Assembly (NCBI GenBank): GCA_945952225.1
Contig: CAMFHP010000001.1
Location: forward strand, 1 to 64,000
Direction: 5' to 3'
DNA length: 64,000 nt
From: an uncultured Myxococcaceae bacterium
Lineage (GTDB): Bacteria > Myxococcota_A > Polyangia > Polyangiales > Ga0077539
Shown here: one piece after another, positions 56,014-64,000 of the stretch
Numbering within the stretch: the first letter of the stretch is position 1
How the letters are laid out: each line of letters begins with the position of its first letter
The notes under the pieces: model-generated
Databases searched by the model: none
What the model was told of the DNA's origin: nothing
Seen by the model: only the letters and a program-made list of their open reading frames with translations
Position numbers and translations under genes: made by a program

Positions 56014-56583
56014 TCAGCGCGGGGCGTTGCCGACGTTCATGCCTTGCGGAATCGCAGGCGCGGCGCCGTTGCGCTCGGGCGACATGCCCATCACGCACTC
56101 GCCGTTGACCACGGTGGCGGCCTCGTAGCGGCTCGGGCACTTGGCCACGAGCTCGTCGGCGGTGAACACACCATCGTCGCCGAGCACGCCGCGCACGGTC
56201 ACGCCCGCGCAGTCGCGAAAGGTGTCGGGCGCGAGACCGCGGTAGTGCACGGGCATCACCGCGTGGTTGCGCGACACGCGGAAGCGGTACTCGTTGGTGC
56301 CCGGACGGTTCTCGATCGACGAGGGCACCACGAGGCCCTCGACGCGGAGCGTGCGGCCCACCCAGCGGCGGGCTTCGTTGGGGGCCATCACCTCGTCGAC
56401 GTACTTCGAGTACACGAGCGCGTTGCCCTTGAGCGTCGAGCCGATGAGGGCGATGGCGACGAGCAGTCCGCCGAGCGCGACCCAGCGGGCCGCCGAGGGC
56501 TTCGACCTCTTACGCGCAGGACGGATCGGGGTCTCGACGGCCGGGGCTTCGTCGTGGGCGTTGTTCTCGGGGCCGTTGCTCAT
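56014..56583 (-). CDS. ccmE: cytochrome c maturation protein CcmE, CxxxY type
   Basis: 189 residues. A TM helix at about 33-52 anchors the protein, and the OB-fold has VGRTLRVEGLVVPSS and the GVTVRGVLGDDGVFTADELVAKC stretch. The usual heme-binding His of the HxxxY motif is Cys149 here, with Tyr153 (CPSRY), the known CxxxY variant of Desulfovibrio and some archaea. CcmE carries heme to CcmF for attachment to apocytochromes. No other ccm genes are next to it. Confidence 0.9.
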   Translation of the reverse strand: MSNGPENNAHDEAPAVETPIRPARKRSKPSAARWVALGGLLVAIALIGSTLKGNALVYSKYVDEVMAPNEARRWVGRTLRVEGLVVPSSIENRPGTNEYRFRVSRNHAVMPVHYRGLAPDTFRDCAGVTVRGVLGDDGVFTADELVAKCPSRYEAATVVNGECVMGMSPERNGAAPAIPQGMNVGNAPR

Positions 56584-56665
56584 CGCGGTGCGGCGGACCG
56601 TAGTTCCACCCCTCGCGAGTGTCTACCCCGCGCGCGGTGGCGATCGTGCCATCCTCGCGGCCCCG

Positions 56666-59443
56666 ATGAAGAACCTTCCACGCATGGGCGCGCTCACGGT
56701 GGTGTGCGCGATGGCCGCCACGACGTGCACGTCTCGCTCGACGCCCCCGCCCGATGCGTCGTCCGATGCGCCCCGCGATGCGGTCGATGACCGCCCGATG
56801 CTCGCGCCCTACGCGGATCCGTACGCGTGTCCGTTGCGCAGCACCGCGGCCCCGCTCGACGACGCCCTCGACGCCTCGGAGTCGCGCGCGGGAACCATCA
56901 CCGCCGAGGGAGAGCTCGTGGGCGGCGAGGGCGCCTCGGGGCGCGTCGGGCACCTCAAGCTCTACAACAGCCGCGTGCGCTTCGTGATCCAGGGACGCGT
57001 GGGCACGACGGGCAGCGCGCGCGCCGTGGGATACAGCCTCCACGGTGGCAACCTCATCGACGCCGACCGCGTGCGACCGCGCGGAACCGCAGGCCACGAC
57101 CTCTTTCGCGAGACCTTTCCCTCCGTGGCCTTTCGCGTGTCGTCGGTCGACGAGGTGGCCGTCGCGTGTGACGGATCGAACGGTCGGCCCGCGGCGATCC
57201 GCGTGGTGGGCACCGACACGGCGAGCCGCATCCTGGGCATTCTCGACAACCTCGCCCGCGAGCAGCGCGTGCGGATCGTCACGCACTACCTCCTGCGCCC
57301 CGACACCGACGCGCTCGAAGTCATCACCGAGGTGCAATCGCTCGACGGGTGGTCCATCGCGAACGCGGCGGCGGGTGACTTCCTGGGCTTCGGTTCCGCG
57401 CTCACGCTGTTCAGCAGCGCCACGGGCTTCGGCTCCATCGGCCGCGCGACCGAGCCCCTCACGTGGCTCGCCGCCGTGAGCGACCCCGGCGAGAACGGCC
57501 GTCGTGTCTCGTACGCCATCGCTCCTGCGACGGGCGCCATCACCGTGCCCGTGGTCGACGCGTCGGGCACCGTGGGCCTCTACGACAACCTCGCCGCCGC
57601 GAAGGGACAGCCCGCGCGCTTCACCCGGTATTTCTCGGTCGGCGACGGCGATGCGACCTCCGCGGTCGAGCCCATTCTTCGCCTCCGTCGCGACGCCTTC
57701 GGCACGGTCTCGGGACGCACCACCGGCGGCGCGCTCGTGTACGCCTACCGCGGCGCGTACCAGGCCGGCGCCAACGCGCGCTCCTTCGCGCGGGCGCAGA
57801 CCGACGGGAGCTTCCGACTCGCGCTTCCGCCCGGTGACTACAGCCTCGTGGCGGTGAACGAAGGACGCGCCCGCGGCACGCCCGTGAGGGTCACCGTGAC
57901 GGCCAACACGGACGCGACGGCGAACCCCGTGGCGGGCGCGACGGGCACGCTGGTGCTCGACGTGGCCGTGCTCGACGCGATGGGCGCACGGCAGCGCGCG
58001 CCGCTCAAGGTGAGCCTCCGCGGCGTCGACGTCGAAGCGCCCGATGGCGCGCTCGGCGAGGTCGAGGGAGAGCTCGAAGAGTACGGCCTGCACCGCGCGC
58101 TCTATCCCCGCATGGGCAACGAGCGCTACGCGGTGAAGCCCGGACGCTACCGGGCCACGGTCTCGCGCGGCGACGAGTACGACGCGGTGAACGTCGAGGT
58201 CACCGTGCCCGCCGACGGAGAGGCCACGCTGCGCGCCGACCTGCGTCGTGTGGTCGACACGACGGGCATGGTGTCCGTCGACCTGCACCAGCACACGGTG
58301 GGCAGCATCGACTCGCCGCGCGCGCTCTGCAACCGCGTGCTCGAAGACGTCGCCGAGGGCCTCGAATGGGCCTCGACCACGGACCACGACAACGTCACCG
58401 ATTTCGCCCCGTGCATCGCGTCGCTGAACCTCGCACCGTGGTTCGGCGCGATGCGCGGCAACGAGATTTCGGTGGTGGGACTCGGGCACTTCAACGCGTA
58501 CCCGCTCACGCCCGCGGCGTCTGATCCCTTCGCGCTGATCGGCGCGCAGTACTGGGCCGACCTCACGGCGCAGCAGCTCTTCGACAAGGTGCGCCGCGAG
58601 GAGGGATCGCCCGTGCTCCACGTCTCGCACCCGCGCTCCAACGGGTTCAAGGGCTACTTCACGTCGATCGGCCTCGACCCCGTGTCGCTCCAGGGCCGCG
58701 TGCCCATCGCGACGGGCTGGGAGGCCATGGAGGTCAACGAGTCCTTCGGCGCGCCGGAGCAGTACCTCCCGACGGCCGATGCGACGCTCCAGGCGATGGC
58801 CCGTTCGAACGCCTCGTCGGTGCCCACGCTGCGCGACTTCTTCTCGCTGCTGAACCGCGGCGAGCGCGTGTGCGCGCTGGGCAACAGCGACACGCACGGA
58901 CGCAACAACAGCTCGGGCTGGCCGCACAACCTCGCGGTGGTGAACGAAGACCGCCCCGACCGCGTGACGGCGGCGATGATCACCGGCGCGATCCGCGCGC
59001 AGCGGGTGCTCGTGGCGAACGGCATCGTGGTGCGCGCGCTCACCAACGGCGCATTGCACCTGGGCCGCGGCGACGTGGTGCGCGCGGGCGCCGACGGCGT
59101 GGAGCTCACCCTCGACGTGCAGGCCGCGCCGTGGGTCACCGTGCGCGACCTCACGCTCTTCGAAAACGGCCGTCCCCTCGCGCTCACCGCGAGCGGCAGC
59201 GGGGCCTACACCGTGGCGCCTGCGACGACGGCGGCCAACGCGTCGCTCGCGATCGACGAGCGCTCGCCCGGACGTGCGGGCAGCGTGCGGTTGCGGGCGA
59301 CGGTGCGCGTGCGTCCCTCGCGCGACAGCCACTACGTGGTGCTCGTGCGCGGCGGATCGCTCGCCCCCATCGGCGCGGGCGAGGCCTACGGGTACACGAA
59401 CCCGGTGTACGTCGACACGGGCGCCGAGGGGTGGAGCCCCTGA
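56666..59443 (+). CDS. exported PHP-domain metallohydrolase (CehA/McbA-like)
   Basis: 925 residues from ATG 56666 with an exported N-terminus (VCAMAATTC, candidate lipobox) and an Asp/Pro/Ala linker. N-terminal half is beta-rich with a carboxypeptidase-regulatory-like insert (FRLALPPGDYSLVAVNEG). The C-terminal part has the PHP signature: VDLHQHTVGSIDS (near 538), STTDHDNVTDF (near 573), VLHVSHPRSN, LGNSDTHGRN. That arrangement binds a binuclear metal centre. Members of the CehA/McbA family act as phosphoesterases or carbamate esterases; substrate unknown. Confidence 0.88.
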   Translation: MKNLPRMGALTVVCAMAATTCTSRSTPPPDASSDAPRDAVDDRPMLAPYADPYACPLRSTAAPLDDALDASESRAGTITAEGELVGGEGASGRVGHLKLYNSRVRFVIQGRVGTTGSARAVGYSLHGGNLIDADRVRPRGTAGHDLFRETFPSVAFRVSSVDEVAVACDGSNGRPAAIRVVGTDTASRILGILDNLAREQRVRIVTHYLLRPDTDALEVITEVQSLDGWSIANAAAGDFLGFGSALTLFSSATGFGSIGRATEPLTWLAAVSDPGENGRRVSYAIAPATGAITVPVVDASGTVGLYDNLAAAKGQPARFTRYFSVGDGDATSAVEPILRLRRDAFGTVSGRTTGGALVYAYRGAYQAGANARSFARAQTDGSFRLALPPGDYSLVAVNEGRARGTPVRVTVTANTDATANPVAGATGTLVLDVAVLDAMGARQRAPLKVSLRGVDVEAPDGALGEVEGELEEYGLHRALYPRMGNERYAVKPGRYRATVSRGDEYDAVNVEVTVPADGEATLRADLRRVVDTTGMVSVDLHQHTVGSIDSPRALCNRVLEDVAEGLEWASTTDHDNVTDFAPCIASLNLAPWFGAMRGNEISVVGLGHFNAYPLTPAASDPFALIGAQYWADLTAQQLFDKVRREEGSPVLHVSHPRSNGFKGYFTSIGLDPVSLQGRVPIATGWEAMEVNESFGAPEQYLPTADATLQAMARSNASSVPTLRDFFSLLNRGERVCALGNSDTHGRNNSSGWPHNLAVVNEDRPDRVTAAMITGAIRAQRVLVANGIVVRALTNGALHLGRGDVVRAGADGVELTLDVQAAPWVTVRDLTLFENGRPLALTASGSGAYTVAPATTAANASLAIDERSPGRAGSVRLRATVRVRPSRDSHYVVLVRGGSLAPIGAGEAYGYTNPVYVDTGAEGWSP

Positions 59444-59447
59444 CCGC

Positions 59448-59762
59448 TCACGCAGGATAGGCGCGCACGACTTCGAGCTTCGGTCGCTCGATGCGCTGCA
59501 CGCGCGAGGTCACGAGGTCGCGCTCGCCGCTGCGAAAGTAGATCGCGTCGCCCACGCGGGGCTCGTCGTCGACGGGGCGCACGCCCTGGTTCTCGTAGCG
59601 CATCACGCCTTCGAGGGTGCGTCCGAGCGCGGGATGCACCTCGCACCAGGTGTTGTCGCGCAGGTCGCGCACGCCCACGCAGACCCCTGCGCGCACGTGG
59701 TACTCGGTGTTGCGGGTGACGTAGACGCGGTGGATGCGTCGCTCGGTGCGAACGGCTGCCAT
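59448..59762 (-). CDS. small hypothetical protein
   Basis: 104 residues, rich in beta strands with HRVYVTRNTEYHVRAGVCVGVRDLR and TWCEVHPALGRTLEGVMRYENQ, and a C-terminal VGDAIYFRSGERDLVTSRVQRIERP. Two Cys. The design suggests a small SH3-like/OB-like domain, but no family is recognised. Convergent with the PHP gene, stops 5 bases apart. Confidence 0.68.
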   Translation of the reverse strand: MAAVRTERRIHRVYVTRNTEYHVRAGVCVGVRDLRDNTWCEVHPALGRTLEGVMRYENQGVRPVDDEPRVGDAIYFRSGERDLVTSRVQRIERPKLEVVRAYPA

Positions 59763-59846
59763 GGTGCGCTCCCTCGGTGACCGCGAGAGTCATCGACGGA
59801 GGCGGTGGCGCCGTCCACTTTCGGGGGGCGAATGTGGGCGATGGGG

Positions 59847-60650
59847 CTACGGCGCGGCGCCGCCCTCTTCGGTGTCACCCGCGAGCACGGTGTCGAACCA
59901 TCGCGCGGTGCGGGTGCTCTCCAGCGTCTGTTGTTCGGCACGCGCGCGGAGGCTCTGCGTGAAGGTGCGCGCGGCGTCGAACTCTGCGGTGAGCGCCGGG
60001 GCCTCGGCGCGCGGCGTGGCCTCGTCGACGAGCACCGGCGGCAGCGTCGGGAGGAACACCGCCATGCAACGCTGCGTGGCCTCGGCGTCGCGGAGCACGG
60101 CGGCGATGGCGTCGAGCACGGGGCGCAGCGCGGGCGCGTCGAGGTCGCTCTCGACGGTGAGCTCGAGGCTGTCGACGAGGCGCTGGTACTGGGCGTCGAT
60201 GAGGGCGCGCGCGGCGTCGGCGTCGGTGGAGGTCGCGAGCACGGCGTCGCGCCACGCGGCCACGCGGGGTTCGAGCTCGCGGGCCATGGGGTCGGGGGCC
60301 GCGCCGCGGCGCACGCGGATGGCGTTGATGTTCGCGGTGCGCATCGCGTCGCGCAGGGCGGATTCGAGCTCGACGCGGTCGGCGTTGGGCAGGCGGCCGA
60401 GGGCGCGGGAGAGGGCCGAGGTGAGGTCCGCGCGGCGGGCGTCGACGGTGCCCATGGCGTACTGGGCGCCGTGCACGGCGGAGAAGTACGCGTCGGCGCG
60501 GGGGTGGTGCGCGACGAGGAGCTGCTCGCGGCTCACGCGCGTGGCGCGCGCCGCGCGGTAGGGGTCGGAGCTGCACGCGGGCGCCGCGGCGAAGACGGCG
60601 ACGAGCGCGAGAGAGACAACAGGGCGGAGGCGCGGAGCGAGGGTGCGCAC
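59847..60650 (-). CDS. lipoprotein of unknown function, helical
   Basis: 267 residues from GTG 60650. Signal with lipobox-like AAAPAC (Cys26). The mature part is almost all helical with Ala/Arg/Leu heptads (LSRALGRLPNADRVELESALRDAMRTANI; DAARTFTQSLRARAEQQ) and one further Cys. No family recognised. It is transcribed away from the GT2 gene across a 177-base region with operator-like sequence, so the two may be regulated together. Confidence 0.7.
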   Translation of the reverse strand: MRTLAPRLRPVVSLALVAVFAAAPACSSDPYRAARATRVSREQLLVAHHPRADAYFSAVHGAQYAMGTVDARRADLTSALSRALGRLPNADRVELESALRDAMRTANINAIRVRRGAAPDPMARELEPRVAAWRDAVLATSTDADAARALIDAQYQRLVDSLELTVESDLDAPALRPVLDAIAAVLRDAEATQRCMAVFLPTLPPVLVDEATPRAEAPALTAEFDAARTFTQSLRARAEQQTLESTRTARWFDTVLAGDTEEGGAAP

Positions 60651-60671
60651 GGGGCCTCGGAGGGTCGTCGG

Positions 60672-60713
60672 GGCGACAGTCGGCGACAACAAAATACAAG
60701 TTGGCGACAACTT
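60672..60713. promoter_or_regulatory. operator-like region between divergent lipoprotein and GT2 genes
   Basis: Three GGCGACA direct repeats at 60672, 60682 and 60703 (10 and 21 bases apart, close to whole helical turns), the last forming part of a perfect palindrome aagttg-gcga-caactt (60698-60713). An AT-rich patch (aaaataca) with a minus-strand TATTTT (-10-like) lies between the copies. The geometry suits a repressor or activator site overlapping the minus-strand promoter. Confidence 0.55.
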
Positions 60714-60827
60714 CCGGAGGGCCAGAACGCTATGGATTCCGCGGTTTTCGTGAGGTGCCGGAAACGTGCGCCGCCGGGCTCCGCGAGGGTAGAGACGGCG
60801 CGTTTCTGGAAGGACGTTGAGGAACCG

Positions 60828-62345
60828 ATGACGACCCTGCTGATCGCCGTTCCGTACCTGACCGTGCTGCTCTTTCTGGTGCTCTACGGTCTGCACCGCA
60901 GCCAGCTCGTGTGGCTGCTGTGGAAGCACCGCGCCGAGCTCCCGCCGGCACCGCCGCGTCAGCTCCCCGACGGCGAGCTCCCGCACGTGACGATCCAGCT
61001 CCCGCTCTTCAACGAACCCGACGTGCTCGACCGCCTCCTCGAGTGCGTGGCGCGGATCGATTACCCGCGTGAGAAGTTCGAGATCCAGGTGCTCGACGAC
61101 AGCACCGACGACACGCGCGAGCGCTCGAAGGCCAAGGTGGCCGACCTCGTGCGCCGCGGCATCGACGCGGTGTACATCCACCGCACGGACCGCACGGGCT
61201 ACAAGGCCGGCGCGCTCGACAACGGTCTCAAGTACGCGAAGGGCTCGCTCATCGCGGTCTTCGACGCCGACTTCCTCCCGCAGGAGAGCTTCCTCCGCAC
61301 GGTGGTGCACCACTTCGCCGACCCGAAGGTCGGCTGCGTGCAGGCCCGCTGGGGTCACCTGAACCGCGAGACGTCGATCCTCACGCGCGTGCAGGCCCTC
61401 ATGCTCGACGGCCACCACATGGTCGAGAACCGCGCGCGCTTCGCGGCGGGTCGCTTCTTCAACTTCTCGGGCACGGGCGGCATCTGGCGCCGTGAGGCCA
61501 TCGGCGCCGCGGGCGGCTGGCAGCACGACACGCTCACCGAAGACCTCGACCTCTCGTACCGCGCGCAGACCGCGGGCTGGCGCTTCGTGTACCGCGAGGA
61601 CCACGTCACGCCCGCCGAGCTCCCCGAAGAGGTGGAGGCCTTCCGCGCGCAGCAGTTCCGTTGGGCCAAGGGCACCGTGCAGACGGCCCGCAAGCTCCTC
61701 GGCAAGGTGTGGAACGACAAGTCCCTGAGCTTCGACGTGCGCCTCGAAGCGGTCTTCCACATGACCCCGCACTTCGCCTACCCCCTCATGATGCTGCTCG
61801 CGGTGTTCCTGCTGCCGATGCTGCTCGTGATGCCCGTGAGCGATCCCCTCTCGCTGCTCCTCGTCGACATCCCCCTGATGATCGGCTCCACGGGCTCGCT
61901 GGCGACCTTCTACGTCGTCGCCGAGCGCGCGCAGGGCCGCTCTGCGATGGGCGCGCTGCGCCGCCTCCCGTGGCTCCTCGCGATCGGCGCGGGCATGTCG
62001 CCGTACCTCACGAAGGCCGTGTGGGAAGGCCTCCAGGCCGAGACCGGCGAGTTCGTCCGCACGCCCAAGAAGGGCCAGAGCGCGCGCCCCGGCCGCTACC
62101 GCGCCCGCACGATCCTCCCGCTCGTCGAGATGGCCCTCACCGCCGAGAGCCTCGCGTCGGTCTACACCGCGCTCACGACGAAGCACTACATCGCCGCGCC
62201 CTTCGCCATGATCTTCGTGATGGGCTTCGGCTTCGTGTCGTACTCCGTGATCCGCGAGCGCATGGCCGCCACCGCCGCCGCCGGCCGCCGCGTCGAGACG
62301 CCCGCCACGGGCACCGCCGCCGCCGACAACTCCGTCGCCGCCTGA
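60828..62345 (+). CDS. GT2 cellulose-synthase-like glycosyltransferase
   Basis: 505 residues, TTGAGGAA ribosome site before the ATG. N-terminal helix, then GT2 domain: DDST (90-93), DAD (146-148), TED (237-239), QQFRW (275-279), the D,D,D,QxxRW set of processive beta-glycan synthases. C-terminal hydrophobic helices (about 310-370, 380-400, 455-480) form a membrane channel. It resembles glucomannan/beta-glucan synthases (CslA-type) more than bacterial BcsA: no PilZ domain. Product not determinable. Confidence 0.92.
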   Translation: MTTLLIAVPYLTVLLFLVLYGLHRSQLVWLLWKHRAELPPAPPRQLPDGELPHVTIQLPLFNEPDVLDRLLECVARIDYPREKFEIQVLDDSTDDTRERSKAKVADLVRRGIDAVYIHRTDRTGYKAGALDNGLKYAKGSLIAVFDADFLPQESFLRTVVHHFADPKVGCVQARWGHLNRETSILTRVQALMLDGHHMVENRARFAAGRFFNFSGTGGIWRREAIGAAGGWQHDTLTEDLDLSYRAQTAGWRFVYREDHVTPAELPEEVEAFRAQQFRWAKGTVQTARKLLGKVWNDKSLSFDVRLEAVFHMTPHFAYPLMMLLAVFLLPMLLVMPVSDPLSLLLVDIPLMIGSTGSLATFYVVAERAQGRSAMGALRRLPWLLAIGAGMSPYLTKAVWEGLQAETGEFVRTPKKGQSARPGRYRARTILPLVEMALTAESLASVYTALTTKHYIAAPFAMIFVMGFGFVSYSVIRERMAATAAAGRRVETPATGTAAADNSVAA

Positions 62346-62351
62346 TCGCAC

Positions 62352-62375
62352 GGCGCGTCCCTCCCCCGACGCGCC
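62352..62375. terminator. hairpin between convergent GT2 and methyltransferase genes
   Basis: Perfect 8-base stem ggcgcgtc / gacgcgcc with an 8-base loop, followed on the plus strand by a pyrimidine-rich run (tctctctccctcc). 7 bases after the GT2 stop; the methyltransferase stop is at 62413. Confidence 0.6.
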
Positions 62376-62412
62376 GATCTCTCTCCCTCCGCCTCGCGTT
62401 TCGTCTTCCCCC

Positions 62413-63048
62413 TCAGCTCCGGTCTCGCAGCAGGCAGTCAAGCGCGACGTGCCGCACGTAGACCCTGCGCACGCAGCGCCACCCGTCGAGCATGCCGCCG
62501 AAGCCGTTCCACGTGACCACGCGGGCGCCGTCGGCGCATCGCGCGAGCTGGGCCTCGACGAAGCGCACGTCGTCTTCGAAGCGCGCGCGGTCGTGGGCCA
62601 CCGCGTCGTCGATGCGCTCGTCGTCGGGCAGCAGGTGCTCGCCGAAGGGATTGAACAGATAGAAGCCCGTGAAGTCCGTCCACGCCACGTCGCGCACGTC
62701 GCCCGCGAGAAAGGTCGCGCGGTCGGCGCCGAGCCGTGACGCGGCCTCGCGTGCAGCCTCGACGAGATGCGCCCTGCGCTCGACGCCCGTGAAGTGCGCG
62801 GCGGTGGTGATCGCGCCTGTGAGGCAGAAGCGTCCGGCCCCTGCGCCCACGTCGAGCACGCGTGCGCCGTCGGATTCCGCGAGCCACGCGGCGGCCATGC
62901 GCGACACCTCGACGGGCGTGGCGTGCTGCGCGCGAAAGCGCTTGTATTCAGACGGATAGAGCAGGTCGAGCCAGGCGTCGGCCTCGTCGCCGTCGGGGTC
63001 GTCGCGGAGCAGCGCGCGCGCGTGCGCCGCCACGTCGAAGGCGCTCAT
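62413..63048 (-). CDS. class I SAM-dependent methyltransferase
   Basis: 211 residues from ATG 63048. SAM-binding motif VLDVGAGAGRFCL (about 84-96), an acidic end of strand 2 (TGVERRAHLVEAA), and DVRDVAWTDFTGFYLFNPFGEH as motif IV. LYPSEYKRFRAQHATPVEVSR precedes the core. Substrate unknown. The start overlaps the upstream gene's stop by 4 bases. Confidence 0.88.
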   Translation of the reverse strand: MSAFDVAAHARALLRDDPDGDEADAWLDLLYPSEYKRFRAQHATPVEVSRMAAAWLAESDGARVLDVGAGAGRFCLTGAITTAAHFTGVERRAHLVEAAREAASRLGADRATFLAGDVRDVAWTDFTGFYLFNPFGEHLLPDDERIDDAVAHDRARFEDDVRFVEAQLARCADGARVVTWNGFGGMLDGWRCVRRVYVRHVALDCLLRDRS

Positions 63049-63998
63049 CGCGGGAGCGTGCCGAGGCGCATGGGGCGCGCGTCGTTCGACACGGCCTCGC
63101 GCGCGGGATGCCATCGCACACCGCGGTCGTCGGACCAGAGCACCGCCGTGGTCGCGCCCGTCGCGAAGAGCACGAGGCGATCGCCCGCGGGGAGCATCCA
63201 CAGCGCGCGCGCCGAGAGCCCGCCGTGAGACGCATCGTCGTCGAGGGCGCGCACCGGCGCATCGCCCAGTGAAGCGCCGGCACCCGCGCGCACGCGCAGC
63301 CCATCGCCCGCGCCGAGGAACACATCGACCACGGTGCCGTCGATGCGGGCCACGCGGTGCACGCCGGTGAGTGGGAGGGAGGGCGAGCACCCCGCGTCGC
63401 GCTCGCAGCTCTGGAGCCCGCGCGCGTCGACGAGCGTGGCGCCCTTCGCGTCGCACACGAGCTCGTAGGGGAGCGTGCGGGGAGAGACTCCCTGCATCAC
63501 CCGCGGCGGTGCATCGGCGGTGACCATCGCGAGCTGCGCGCCGCGCGCGTCGACGGCGGCCACCCACGCGACACCCTCGGCGAGGCAGCTCGCGAGCAGC
63601 GTGGCGGACGTGCGCAGCGGCGTGAGGTGTTGCATTGGCGCGTCGTCGGCGTCGAGGGAGCGCGCGTCGAGCGAGAGCGCGCCGTCGGGCCCGTTGACGC
63701 CGAACCACCACACCGCGCGGTCCGCGGAGACGATCACGCTCTCGCGTCGCACCGCGGGCATGAGGGGATGGTCGACGCACGCGCCGCCGCGGGTGCAGCG
63801 CGTCCACACCGAGGCGCCCGCGACGTCGGTGACCGCGTGGAGCACGGGCTCCTGCACGAGCGCCGGGAGGCTCGACACGAGCGGATGCGGCGCGGTGTAG
63901 ATCGGCGCGTCGGTCGCGTCGGGAGAGACCACCACGGTGTGCTCGGGGTGTCCGTCGTCGACGAGCACGAGGGCCTCGGGCGTGTCGTGGGCCACGAG
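63045..63998 (-). CDS. hypothetical protein, 5' end outside window
   Basis: At least 316 residues; the frame remains open to the right edge, and the GTG at 63995 may be internal. Beta-rich sequence with repeated WxxxD-like and LxxxxG units and several Cys (WTRCTRGGACVDHP, QSCERDAGCSPS, LVCDAK). It resembles a propeller-type or exo-sialidase-like BNR protein: the segment VLWSDDRGVRWHP is an Asp-box-like motif. No enzyme call is possible. Confidence 0.65.
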   Translation of the reverse strand, partial: LVAHDTPEALVLVDDGHPEHTVVVSPDATDAPIYTAPHPLVSSLPALVQEPVLHAVTDVAGASVWTRCTRGGACVDHPLMPAVRRESVIVSADRAVWWFGVNGPDGALSLDARSLDADDAPMQHLTPLRTSATLLASCLAEGVAWVAAVDARGAQLAMVTADAPPRVMQGVSPRTLPYELVCDAKGATLVDARGLQSCERDAGCSPSLPLTGVHRVARIDGTVVDVFLGAGDGLRVRAGAGASLGDAPVRALDDDASHGGLSARALWMLPAGDRLVLFATGATTAVLWSDDRGVRWHPAREAVSNDARPMRLGTLPR

Positions 63999-64000
63999 CC

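Overview
The window reads as a chromosomal segment of a Myxococcota (myxobacterium-like) bacterium, probably of the class Polyangia. The signs are very high GC, codon use strongly biased to G or C at the third position, many exported lipoproteins whose mature N-termini are Asp/Ala-rich low-complexity linkers, AgmX/PglI-type C-terminal domains, several FHA-domain proteins and Ser/Thr kinases, and an F-type ATP synthase operon of deltaproteobacterial style with paired b and b' subunits. No rRNA, tRNA, CRISPR array, insertion sequence or prophage was seen. Coding density is high, and many neighbouring genes overlap by four bases (ATGA or GTGA).

Layout. 1-2.1 kb: two AgmX/PglI-type exported proteins, then (minus strand) a membrane-anchored SH3-like protein. 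2.1-8.0 kb (minus strand): TrmH-type methyltransferase, a von Willebrand A lipoprotein, a translationally coupled ECF sigma factor / repeat-containing membrane protein / exported protein triad, and a Ser/Thr kinase. 8.1-10.8 kb: a DHH-motif protein coupled to a zinc-ribbon YggX-like protein, divergent from an ABC ATPase and a small membrane protein. 10.8-17.6 kb: a fused membrane/spermidine-synthase-like protein, convergent with an OppD/OppF ATPase pair and a lipoprotein, then a membrane coiled-coil protein. 17.8-21.3 kb: two tandem FHA proteins, then a YkgJ-type cysteine protein, a small Cys-containing protein and a thioredoxin-fold lipoprotein. 21.3-29.3 kb: a DUF952/DJ-1 fusion, a GH13 amylase lipoprotein, an outer-membrane barrel, an acyl-carrier-like protein without its serine, a small unknown protein, a 680-base non-genic stretch carrying a 21-base minisatellite, a FliA-type sigma factor and a membrane protein. 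29.35-34.6 kb: a second, larger spermidine-synthase-like fusion, a GNAT acetyltransferase and a MscS channel.

34.7-39.2 kb (minus strand): atpF'-atpF-atpH-atpA-atpG, with a recognisable promoter and leader hairpin, but with no atpD/atpC after atpG and no atpB/atpE before atpF'. 39.4-45.1 kb: exported SRPBCC protein, carotenoid oxygenase, YacG, exported barrel, MAPEG protein, TcdA and an RluA-family pseudouridine synthase. 45.3-53.0 kb: two lipoproteins (one with FG-GAP repeats), a Ser/Thr kinase and a PBP1A-type transglycosylase/transpeptidase. 53.0-64.0 kb: CDF cation exporter, carboxypeptidase-regulatory-like lipoprotein, class I aminotransferase, CcmE of the CxxxY type, a PHP-domain metallohydrolase, several small or unknown proteins, a cellulose-synthase-like GT2 glycosyltransferase behind an operator-like region, a methyltransferase and a partial exported protein.

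Overall this is mostly housekeeping plus lineage-specific envelope and signalling genes. The most distinctive points are: the recurrent TAnnnT hexamer placed 6-13 bases before start codons, suggesting leaderless or near-leaderless transcripts; the acyl-carrier-like protein with Asp in place of the phosphopantetheine serine; the DHH-type protein with its motifs in inverted order, coupled to a YggX-like zinc protein; the DUF952-DJ-1 fusion; and the ATP synthase peculiarities (split operon, b subunit with signal peptide and His-rich periplasmic segment, long insertion in alpha).
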